Shown piece by piece: positions 39,201-51,200 of a DNA stretch of 64,000 bases (positions are counted from its first letter, which is position 1; every line of letters begins with the position of its first letter). The translations under genes were made by a program, and so were the position numbers. Under the pieces are notes generated by a model. That model was given only the letters and a program-made list of their open reading frames with translations, was not told the origin of the DNA and did no database searches. Origin of the DNA: Undaria pinnatifida (Eukaryota; Sar; Phaeophyceae; Laminariales; Alariaceae); NCBI GenBank assembly GCA_012845835.1, contig JABAKD010000024.1, positions 9,925,103 through 9,989,102 of the forward strand, in the 5' to 3' direction.

Positions 39201-42200
39201 TGGACTTGGTCTGATACTGTGGCGTTGTGTGACTCATTGACACGTGCATGAGATTGTATGTTTTGCGACAATGTGTTTTTTTGGGGGGGAACAAACAAGT
39301 CTGAGCTACGAAGTAACTCACCCTCCGTCGTATTCAGGAGCCGACCAATATACGCCGACGGAGCTAGTAGATACCACCGTAACGTTGAGCTCGGACGGAG
39401 GAGATGGTGGCCTCAGGCTCGGGATCACGCCCAAATCGGACTCGGGGTCGTCCCTCCCTGCGACGAGCTCCGTGATAGAAATATTTCCTGCGTATATTTA
39501 TATAAAGATCACATCCAAAGCAGTGCGGGGGTGGTGGCCCTGGGTGAGAATCTTCGGCTGGCCGCAACAAAGCGGCCTCATTGATCCCAAACTATACACG
39601 AAGTGTGAAATATAGCGACCATGGAATATTACAAACAGTATATATGGAATTGCCAGGCCGGGCAAAAATATCGATTCAAATCGACGAGCAGTGGGCATGC
39701 TCACCCCTCTGCACGGTAAACATGTATGAAGGCATGAACTGGAGGGGAGAACGAACGGCATCTGTGATTATGGCTTGTCCAGAAGATGGAAAGTAAAAAT
39801 GAGATAATAGCAGAGCAGAAAATAAGCAAAAATATATGGTCATCACGCACATCATCGCCTCTCACCGCAATTGACGGCGTCGACCCTGTTAAACGTCAAG
39901 ATAGGCAAGTCGCTAGGCCTTTCCGCCCCCTCGAAGTGGACGACGTACTCCATTTTGAAGCTTTCCGTGCTTACTGAGGTTGAGTCGTGCCCGGAAAGGC
40001 TTGAGTGGTCGAAGCGGTTAACGCGAACGGCGCCGGCCACTGATTCTAAGGCTGATAGTGCGTCAGCAATCTGGAGGCGGTGATACGTTGGAAGGGAGCA
40101 ACGTCAATATTGCATTGGCGGTATTATTACTCTAGTTGGCATCAAGACGAGACACTTTATAAAGGACGGTACTTCCAACCGCCTGTGGAGGGGGGGGACT
40201 TAGTGACCCAGGGTATGAGTTACGACTAGGGAGGGAGAAGGAGATGTTGAAAGTGCGAAGAAGGTAGATGGGACGAGTAAAAAAAACGGAAGACATAAAT
40301 AGTGAACAGTTTGCAGCAGTTACATTATCACGCTGCGCCCCGTGTTCAACAAAACGATTCCTTCCAGCCTGGTTCAAGCAACTACTCGTAGATGTAGCAG
40401 TTCCTTCTGTAACTGTGCCGGGTTGACGCGTGTTGCGACGGAGGTGGCAATTGTTGGCCAAAATATTTCCGTGGGGGCTCCTCGTACCCAATGGAGTCGG
40501 AACACCATTTATGTTTATACACACTGTTGGTTGTTATGTACTTAAGCCACGTGAGCATTTATCGGGTTGACCTTTCATACTTCCTCAAAGTCATATTGAG
40601 GGTGAGGTGTAGAGCTCCTTCTGTGATCAAGGGAGGAACATAATAAGAAAAGACGTGTTAGACCAAATCATCGTAGGTTGCTACCTGTGGCCGATGCTGT
40701 AATCGGTAATTGCTACCGCCAGTTTCCCCTCTGAAGTCACAGAGAGGTTAGATACATCTCCGTAATGGTGGTTCCCGCTAGTTGTAGTAACGATACATGA
40801 TCGGTATATCAACCATTCAGCGAAGGCGTGATTCTCGCTGTGGGTAGGCAGCAAACCCAAACCGAGTTGGAGTTACGGGTGACATCGTATCTGTTACATA
40901 TAGCTGTATTCTAATATATCGATGGCTTATTTTGTCGTGCAGTTCTGCTCAGATGGGCGCACAGTCTTTGTTTTCATGGACGAAAGTCAAAGGCAACAAA
41001 CCAATTTCGGAAAAGTAAAAAATAAAGTTATATAGCTGTTGCTAGGAACTCATGCAGCAAGATACTTGCAACTGTGGTCAAGTTGTGTGGGTGTTTTTTT
41101 TGTTCGGTGGGTGGCGGCGGGCATAGGATCTGGGTTCAGACATCTCGAATGGAGTCCTTGAACATTTTTCGTCGTGTAAAATAGAAGCTGGCATTCGTTG
41201 GCGACACTATTTCTATGAGCTCTTGCCTCGTTCGCCGATGCCCCGAAATCCAGCGAGTCAGTTGTGTCTCCCCTTCCCGTGAAGGGGTCATTCATGGTCA
41301 GGTTGAACGATCCCGTTCCACCCTCAGTCGGTAGGAGGTTGGATATGCATGAACCTTCGTCGCTGGCGGTCATAACTATCCGCTGTACCTGTGGTGTGAA
41401 GACACGGGCGTAGGGTTTGCGAAACGATTCGGTAGGGGGTTAAATAATCAGGACTCGTCGGCGGCGGCGGTTGCAACTATCGGCTGTACCTATAACGTGA
41501 AAGACACGAGCGCAGGGTTCGCGAGACGAGTCAGAGTGATGTGCGGTACGTAGCAGTAACACGAGAGGGAGTTAACGGGCGTCTCGACGCATGTCTCATT
41601 CGAGAACCAACGTCAATCAAACAGGAAGGCGCGAGCCGATGAACCATCCCATGGCTTAGGTATACATCGAATGGCGCGCAATACACCAATGATGCTGGGT
41701 GGTTTGTCTAATTGAGGAACCCCGTCTGTCGCAAACTGGTGGGAAAAAAATTCTAACCCTATCATGGCACGCATCGGCAGCGGCCACATAAACAACACGT
41801 TCGACCCAGGTCGTAAGTACAAGGGCGTCTCCACCCAACGGCGGGGGGTTGGTTCATCATGTTTTCTTATTTCACTTTTAATTCTTGTACGATTTGCTTC
41901 AGATGTGTGTAATGTATTGTTTAGTATTTCGCTTCCCTGGTGATGACTTACCTCATAATTGGACCACCCTTGAGGAACAGCAGCTGCTGGCTCCGAAAAT
42001 CCAACCGCATTTGAAGCTATCACGCGCACGTATTTTGGCTCCAACTCAGCTAGTCCTGCAACGGTAGTGTATGCGTGACCAGTAAAAATGTATATGATAT
42101 TTAGCATGGAAAGTTCGAAACAAAACACGTGTGTAATATATGAATAATAGTATGGCCGCCCAAAGGTTGGGGTTGGGGTTAGAGTTAGAGTTAGGGTTAG

Positions 42201-45200
42201 GGTTAGCAGTAGGTTTATCGGCGTTTATCCAAAACACCCTGATCGTCATACTGGAACCACACGCGGGTCACGCAATATTTCATTTTTCCAAACCGTACCC
42301 TATATGCTTGTTTCCTTGCCTCGTATAGGCGGCTCTCTTGTACTGTCACGACGGAAACATTGCTGCGTTCGACAAGGCGCATAAGCACATCCGGTGTGAA
42401 GGTCGATGCTGCTAACAGATACATACGATGCGTTAACCAACTGTTTCTGACCTTCAATGGTGTAGGTCATCCACTCAGTAGAATCAACGGCAGAGGCTAA
42501 AACCTTAGCCTCCCCGCTACCGGAGCCAAAGCTCTCATCAGAACTCCACTGCACGGTGTACCTATTGCCGCATCAAGATAACGCCGCGTACAGGTTATCA
42601 ATTGGGGACGCGATTGTTGCATGTCAGTGGGGCATTTTTAACTCAAAAGCTGTTGCGCGAGTTTTTTTGCGAGGTGGCGCTTCAAACAAGGGCACCCAGA
42701 AGATACATAGCGGTGTTGTATACCATGGTCCCTGGTATAGGTATACAAGGTTCCCCTTCGGGAGGTGGACACGTGCCTCCCGGGGGCGACGCAAGTCGAA
42801 TGACTACTACAACTGATGATGAAGTATTTATGCAGAAGGTGTATATCGGAGGGATGCGTAGTGGAAAGAATGTGGATAATATAAGATATCACAGACATTT
42901 GGAGGAGGAGGGTTGGGATATTGCTGAGGCTCGGTGTGATAAGTTATTCGAAAGTCCACTCCGTATAACTGCGTGGCAGCAATTAATTCTACGTTTGTAC
43001 TGCTGTCGCTGCTGTTAGAGGAATCATTGGTGTCAATTTGTTGTTTGTTTTCTGTGTCCAGTATTTTTCCCCGCGCGCTTCAACAGTTAAACAGTTTATA
43101 CCGATGTTTGTTGCCGATATGGTCTGTTGTGTGCACATCGTTACTTTTGCTTGAGTTGTGTTGCTACTTTATATCTCTTTATACAGGTTTCGCTACTGCT
43201 GTATGGTAACCACCGTGTCAATTGTGAGGGAGAACTCACAGTAATGACATAGTTCACGTCGTTGCAGCGGGTACATCTACACCGCGCCCGCGTCTAGCAG
43301 TGCGGGAAAATTCTCTCGCAAATGCATTTTGATGCCACCCCGATGTACGTGCGAGGACTAAAGTTCCACCGTGTGAAGTAGTAGTAGACGTATTTAAGCC
43401 TGACGATATGCCTATATTTTTGGCTCTAAACCAAATTAAGCCCTATCGTGTTTTAAATGTCTAAAAAATAGGTCTATTTTATCGACCTAACGACCACGGT
43501 AGACCACGGTGAGATGTGGATTTTCCCAAAATATGCACTTGGGCACATTTTGGCCCAAGTGCATATTTGAAGCAATTTTCCGAGTATTTTCCAGCAAACA
43601 ACAGCATTTCAGACGACAAAAGCTCGAGGAAACATCAGACACTCTGCAGCAGCAGCACAGCACAACACCCACGCAGTAATTGCAACGCTCAACCTAGCAA
43701 GCCGCTTGGTGTATCCCCAACCCGGGTTAATCAACCTGCGTGTACAACACCAGCAGAAACGTTGGCGGTGGTCAGAGGCGACCCACTCTCGTGGAGCGGC
43801 ATGCCTCTACGTACTGTTACTTGAAAAGAAGTCCTTGTTCATTCACGAGGATCGAGCGCACACACAAAACACACCACAAAACAAAACAACACAGCACAAC
43901 ACACAGACAACCAGCACCCCAACAGCCAACCCAACTACAGCACAACTAGCCGGTGGAAAACGCCCGCGAGACTCCTCCTACCCTGGCGTTCTCTGCGGTC
44001 AGAGAACTGGGACTGGCATAGTTCGTCGCGCGCTCGTGCTCCTGCTCTCTCGTCCTGAGAGGCTGTCATTTTTCGATGACACATTTTTTTTGTTTGGTTT
44101 TTGTGCCCGACGTAGCGCATGGCCGGAGCTGCTGCTGCAGTTTACAACCCTGTTGCCTCTTTCCCGCGGATGCCTACATTTCGAGGGTGGAAATTGAACC
44201 GGGTTGAGGGCCAGTCCTGCTGTGCTGCTGTACTGACTGCCACACTGAGGCACACCGAAGGCGGCAAACGCCTGCGAGGTATCCTACATATGAAGCGAGT
44301 ATGGAGTACGAAGCACTCAATGTTTTTGCCAGGCACCAGTTATTTGTTTTGGCCGTTTGTTCAAGCTCGCACAGCATGGGCAGGGGCGGGTCTTTCTCGA
44401 AGTTTCCACCCACTCATGTGCTGACTCATGACATAAATCCTCGTCTTGCCATCTGCGTCTGGAGTAGTGCAGAAATATCATAGTCTATTTTCAAGTAGTT
44501 TGATCTTTCCTCGGCTTTTCTTTTAATGCGTACAGAAAGAGACCACTATTTCGAGTTTTAGACATATGGTGTTTTTTTTATGCGTTTAAGGTCGAAGTCT
44601 AGCTCTTCCAGTTGGAAGTACTTAAGACCTAACCTCGAGGCTTAAATACGTCTAGTGTGTGGTTGCCCGGGGACAGAAGCGTCTCATACCCCGCAAAATA
44701 GAGCCAGTCTCGGCGGCTTTCCGCGGCCATAGCTCGCGCCACGGACGTCCCATGAGCCCGGCACACGGCTGATAATATACCGACGGGTAGTCTGATCGCA
44801 TTGCAGAAGAAAGCACACCAAAAAACTCTGCGCCGGCGGAGAAAAAGGGACGGACTAGGCAAAAAAATCAAAATGGTACATATGCATATGGCATACTTCA
44901 AGTACCCCATTAGCCCCTTTGGGACCCCGACCAAGAGAAAACACCATGACTGTGGTTGTGTTTAACTTCGAGAGTGAGCATGCGCCAGTACCAGTACAGT
45001 AGTGGTCCCTCGATGGCGACCGCATGTACAAGCCAGAATGCACCAGCGCTATAGTGACTACCCCTCATACCGCTACTACTAGCCGTTCCCATCTGTTCCA
45101 AGCGATTTCATGGGCGCTATAGTGGGCAACTGGCACTATAGAGAGACCACCACTGCATCACCATGCTGCACGAGTGTCGTACAGCTAGCTCCTCACATAG

Positions 45201-48200
45201 TAATTCAAAACTATCCTCTACCCCAGCAGCTCGGGGTGCTCCTTGTGGCCACGGTTTTAATCAAGTCAATGGGTTTCGACAATTCCCCTCTCTGAAGTCC
45301 CAGAGGGCGTAGGTAATCGGAAGTCTGCTGTAGGACATCAATACACTTGCGCGTGCGTGCCTTTCATCTGTCGCCAATTACACGCTATGCAAACAAGAGG
45401 AAAGTGTGCTGGGTCTGGAGACATTTTCGCCATTGTGTACCCTGTTATTTGATGTGCGTTCCTTGTAACCCCCACCAAGAAACATTTTGACCGTTGCCAT
45501 ACTGGCCCGGAACCCGTTGCCTTCCATTTTCCAATTCCTGCAATAATCCTGTTAAAATAGTATGACGAGTCTAATTCCACGTGTTTTGTTCGCCTAACGG
45601 GAGTGGAGAGCTAATAGGCTTACATCAGGGTATACGTTAATGAGAGCTAAGCGAAAGGAACGGTACGGCAGCCGCCTGAGCTCGTGATGCGCATCTAGTG
45701 ACTGGAACTGAACTATATCACAATATCAGCAACCAGACCCTGCTCGAACCATAACCGAGACAGATGGCCGATGCTGTAGTCATCACTTGGTATTAGTCCC
45801 TTTTTCCCTGTGAAGTCCCATACCGAAATATGCTTTCCGTACCTAGTGATATTAGCGCCACCGTTGCTCTCTGGTTCCATCCAAGACAAGCCCAACTGAG
45901 ACGCTGAGATGACCACCACGGTCACCGAGCGAGGTGATGAGGGGGCTCGAGCGGCCGTCAACGTGGTGAATGGAGCCACGCGCGCCTAACGTAACGGTTT
46001 GCGCAGTGGAATATCGGAGCGTGTGCCGTTTGGTCGCATGGTTAGATTTTTCATTTGGCCATAAGAGAGCATGCACACCTATGAGCACCAACGTGATGGA
46101 TGGTGGCACACACTCCTAGCACAATGGCTGTCGTGGAGCAGAGAGCAATCGGAGCTTGTTCGGGTATGTTCAGGCGTTATGCTTTGCCGTAGTCGAGCTA
46201 TTTATCACTCGTTTAGAACTGCCCCCTGCGTTTTTTTGGGGGAAGCATTTGACGGGCGATTTCTAACCCCGTTAGAGCTGCACCACGCTTTGCGAAACCC
46301 CCATTTCACGGACCATTTTTAACCCTTAAGAAGCACCATATGTATAGGGGCACCTTTCTTCGAGTTAGCCTAGCATCATTTTTGCAGCTGTACAAGAATT
46401 AACGTTACCCACCGTGACGAGGGCATGCAGACCCACGATAACTTCTTATACCAAGTATGACACTTCAATCTCCAGCTTGCCTTTCTTATTGCCGTCTTTC
46501 TTATTAGGCGCCTTGTGCTGTACAGCTAAAAGCTTACCTCGCTCCATGCGACACCGTTGTAAGCTTTGACCCGCACAGAATAGGTAGTTCCCATCGCCAG
46601 TGCCCCCTCAGGTGTAACCTGTCGATGCAGTGACATGCAGGATGCCGGCCATTAGGCAACGGATGCGTCCACGTAGCGAACAGTCAGATTTTGCACGCCA
46701 GATGGACTCCACATAGCAAACAATCAGCTCTTTGCACACTGGACTCTTACTGTCCTGTCCCTGAAACCGCTGAGTCTTCGTGCTTATGCCTCTGTCCCCC
46801 GGCTATATAGGATGCCTCAAAACTCGCGTTTTTTTACTCACAGTATCCTATCCCAGGTAATCGTGAAATTCTCGCCGCACTTAGCCTTTAGGAAGGAACG
46901 GCACCAACTATATACGTGCAAACCTAAAGTTCCAAGTAGTACGGTACACGAATGACTACCGGTACCAGGTTTGTCCTTCATGAGGACATGCACACCCCTA
47001 GAAGGCGCGATCAAAGCGTCACACGCAGGTTGCAAATACGACTCACGAGAAAATCCTCGATCTCACAGCCGCGGTTATTTCTTGATTATGTAAAAAAGAA
47101 AGCCCTTCAAATAACTACATAAATGAAACTCACCATAGTAGTGCGGAGACCCCCTTTGACAGCTTCCACTACACGAACGAGCGGGTCGGTGCCCGTGAGC
47201 GTTCCCGCAGACGCAACCACTGATTCGGGACCGTTCTCAGTGCTAACGACAAGAGAGGAGGCGTCTCCAGCGGCGGGTGGGAATGTGACGTACCACGACA
47301 GCCCTTGGGCTCCCGGTCCAGCGGAATAGGCGAAAGATGGATCCATGGATGTAGCCTTTTCGACGGAAACCTGGGTTGCATGGTAAACCGATTGAAGTGC
47401 CATAAGCAAATCTGGGCAGTCAGCAACGGACACGTTCTATGGCAGGGCTAGCACTGTTTGGTCAACAAAAGAGCTGGGCGGTCAGCAATACGTCCATCGA
47501 AGGACCACCAAAATATACCATAACACAGACCTGGGCAGTGCGTAGGGGTTCTCTTTAAGGGCTTACGAAGAATATCTGAGCAGCCAGCATGACCTTCAAT
47601 ACCGTTTTATCAGAAGGTGGAAAGTCATGAAATCTTAGTCGAGGCAGATGAAAACATCAATGATTATGTCCACTGAGTTGTTCCGTCCCCCCAAAAATTT
47701 TTATGTAAGATCATCTGCCTCGAAGGTGGCAAGTATTTAATTACTGCAAAAGCCTCCCTCAGAGCGTTTTGTTCCCGCCACAAAAGTTAATCCCCTTAGC
47801 GCTTGACCCAATTTTTTTGTGAATACAAACGACGCAGAGTTGGTGAGGGGTTTCTTTTGATGTAGTAAATATAATAGTCGCTCTTCTAACAAGGGTGCGC
47901 GCACTTGCAAGATGAGGGAAAACAGCCATAGGCGGTTCCCAGTGGCCTAAAGTTCCTCTCGGCACCTCGTGTCTCCAACGTAACAAAAGCGAGTGTCAAA
48001 CTTAATAAGCGTGTACATTTGGTGACGCATGGAGCAATACGGGAAGTACGTTCGGGACCGAACGTCGTTGGAATACCATTTGTAGTTTAAGAAATATATC
48101 TCGAAGACTTTCGTTATTTACCTACTTGGTCTAGCAATATGCTTCGAAGTATTTCGTTACGTACTTACTGCTGTAGGCCATGGATTGTTCAACGGGGTTG

Positions 48201-51200
48201 CCCTTTTTTTCTTTTCGTAGAAACCCGTGTTGTGTGAGGCTTAGAGCTCCTCGACTTAGGACTCATCAGAAAAGTCGGGTACACCTCTACCGTGCTATTA
48301 GCCGGATGTGTCTGGCACGACATTGACTGCAGGCATAACAAACAGCCGTAGCGCATGCGGTCCCCCTGTATTTCGTCTCACCGTCACATCTCCAACTGCG
48401 GGGATTCCCGCGAGAGCTGAAGCCATGTCGTCCGCACCGGCGTCATAGGCTATCTTCTCCGACCAATGCCCTTCGTAACCCGCAAAAAAGTAGCCGCTCA
48501 AGTCCGAGGCTGCTGCCACTACCGTGATAACTTGAACCTCGCTCGTTGCGTTCACCTGGAGCGTTTTAGGCGCGGAATGAAACTGTGGTTACTGCAATGA
48601 TCGTTTAGCTGGCCACTTTGAACAACGCGGCATACACTTTTTGCTACAATGAAAGGAGAAAAGTGATACATATCTTCGCGTATTCTGCGCGGGGGTATTT
48701 ACTCAACGCAGCTCAAGACCTGATGGAGCCCTCCATATTACGATCATACCCTCTCCATAAATCCCAAATATACATTATTATAGGTGTGATTCAAACCTTA
48801 CTTCCTTTAATTGTTTAATTCATTACCGTCAATTGATAATAGACCCAGAAACAACGTTCTGGTTGGAAACACGCGAAACACGCGGATACATGAAAGGCAA
48901 CGATTTTCTCTAGAACTACATTCCCACCTCTGCCAAGCCCAACGCCATGACGTTGACCCCGACAGTGCCTTCATGGAAAGGTGGTAGCGTGCCCTTGACG
49001 GACTCCTCTACCGTTGCTGTAACGCCCACGCCTCGAAGTGATGTTGCCTAGAATGTGGCAGCACGAGAACGGTGCGGCACCCATTAGTCCGACGCGATGG
49101 CGCACGAGAATTGCTTGTAGAAAAATCGATGGTTGTGTTTGGTGATGTCAATGCTGCTTGTGGTATATCAGCGCCAAGCTTATGTCCTAGAACGGATAAG
49201 CTGACTGCATACACCTACATGTGGCGTTCACATTAAGTTGGAAATGTTCAGCCCTCCTTGTGTTTATCTTCATAGTTTTCGACGGGCTTATCTGGAACCC
49301 CGCTTGATCCCTACTTTTGACCTTAGGGGAAGTATACAGGGAGTTAATTCGCGCCAACTAATCTACCGGCCGAGGCATGTCACGGTGGGGGAAAGACGAA
49401 ACGACACCGGCTACGATAGAGGTAAACCTCTTTTCGGCTATGTCGTTCTTCTGGATGACGAAGCAACTTAACCCAAACTCGTGGCAACTTCGTTCTTTCT
49501 TTTTCGATACAATTTGTTTTCGTTTTTACCTGGGCGATGGGTGTGCTCGTCGGATTGCGAAAACGGTTTACCCAAAATGAGTTTTTTTGGGGCTAGTCTG
49601 TAGACAAATGAGGAAGGAAGACCTAGCTCCTCAAGTAATGAAGGAAGGCACCTCACAAAAAAAAGGGTACATCTGGGTCGTAGCTGGTGTCTAAGACGCG
49701 TGGTACGTTAGAGGATGATAGAGGTGTGCACAACACGTTTTTTCTGAGGTTTCTTCAATTAGGGAGCTTAAGAACTCTACCAAAATCTGATTTGGAGACA
49801 CTTAAAACTGCTACCCGATGAAAAATACCATGACCTAGGTACACGATGAGAAGCACGCAAACCGTACATATTTCCGATGATTTGTGATTTTCGGCAACGG
49901 AGCCCCGTCATTCACAAATAATTTTCGCCAAAAAACGATATACCTTCCTCGCAGTTTGTGTCTCGAACCCCGTATGCTTCGGAGACTAGACTCCCGTCTA
50001 CTTTACCGAGACACGCATTTCGAGAAGTATCAAAGTGCAAACTCGATGGGCAATTCCATGGCCTACCGCAGGTATACACCGGACAACGTTGGTAAAACAC
50101 AGATGGTATTAGCCCGACATTAGTTCTATGTTAAAACACTGCTAGTTGACTCCATGGCAAGGAGCCTCATCTGCCATTGAAAAAAAATGCCACCCTGATC
50201 GTGGCACGCGTGACCTGGCCAGGCGCCCTCAGCTTCAGCCAACCATTTACCCCCTCGGGGGTTGAGAGAAAAATGTTGTCGAAAATATATGGCAACTGCA
50301 GTGTCAGCCACACGAAGTAGATTTGGCTGTGGGCGTAGGCTGTGCGTCCAGCGCGCGATAGAAGGAGCCGTGCGACAATCACGCAGCATCGCCATGTTCG
50401 TACCACTGCGCGCTCACATTTGTTTTTTTATCCTTTTGTCTCTCTAGGATGAAGAATCAGCTCCGACACTGGGTGTGCTGGTAATGTCGTCGGGTAGATA
50501 GATCGGTGTAATGTGAAGACAACAAACACATGGGTCCCAAAGGAGATGCACGAGAAACACTGCCGCGTACAGTCGCGTATGTAATAGTAGCAGCCTCTTA
50601 CCTGCACCGTCATTAAAGGCAGGTCACCAACGTTGGACGCAAACGCCACACGCCAAGATGAAACCGTCGAAACGCCCGATGTCGATGAATCAGCCACCGA
50701 CGCTTCGCTGTCTTTGGAAACCTCAACTGAGGAAGCTACGTTGGGCAGAGCCGCCAGAGCGGATGCGACGCGCGATGCCGCGGCGTTATGGGGGATGGAG
50801 GCGGTGACTGCTCCATCAAGAACCAGCCTAAATGTCCCGGAAACTGCATCAGAGATGCTGATGGTTTGTTGCTCGCTGACTCCTTTTGCGCCGTCCCACT
50901 CCTATTGATCAACCGGCACACGATGAACGCAGCAGTGTTATGATATCGATGCAAATCGACGAGCCGTGGGAATGATAAACGTTCTGCGCCACAAGAATGA
51001 AGGCATGTGCCGGGTAGGAGAAAGGGCGATAACCGTGACCACGGCTAATCCATAAAACGGAAAATTGAGAGTGAGGTTGAAAAACTCACTGTCATCCACT
51101 CTCGTTTCTCACCACTTACAAGCCCACAACTTCCAGACCTAAACTCATTTATGGTAGAGGGGTGAATGAGGGAACAGTGTCTCGTACATATTATAGGTCG

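Noticed and set aside
42602-43018. Plus-strand open frame of 138 codons
   Set aside because: It matches no family I recognise and begins inside the repeat head found at 23.95 and 31.27 kb; chance frame.
43706-44197. Plus-strand open frame of 163 codons
   Set aside because: It is low complexity, Thr/Gln-rich from an A/C-rich tract, with no domain and no neighbouring exons.
46838-47035. Minus-strand open frame of 65 codons in the exon 16/17 intron
   Set aside because: It shows no FN3, EVQ or GD motif, and exons 16 and 17 already join in phase without it.
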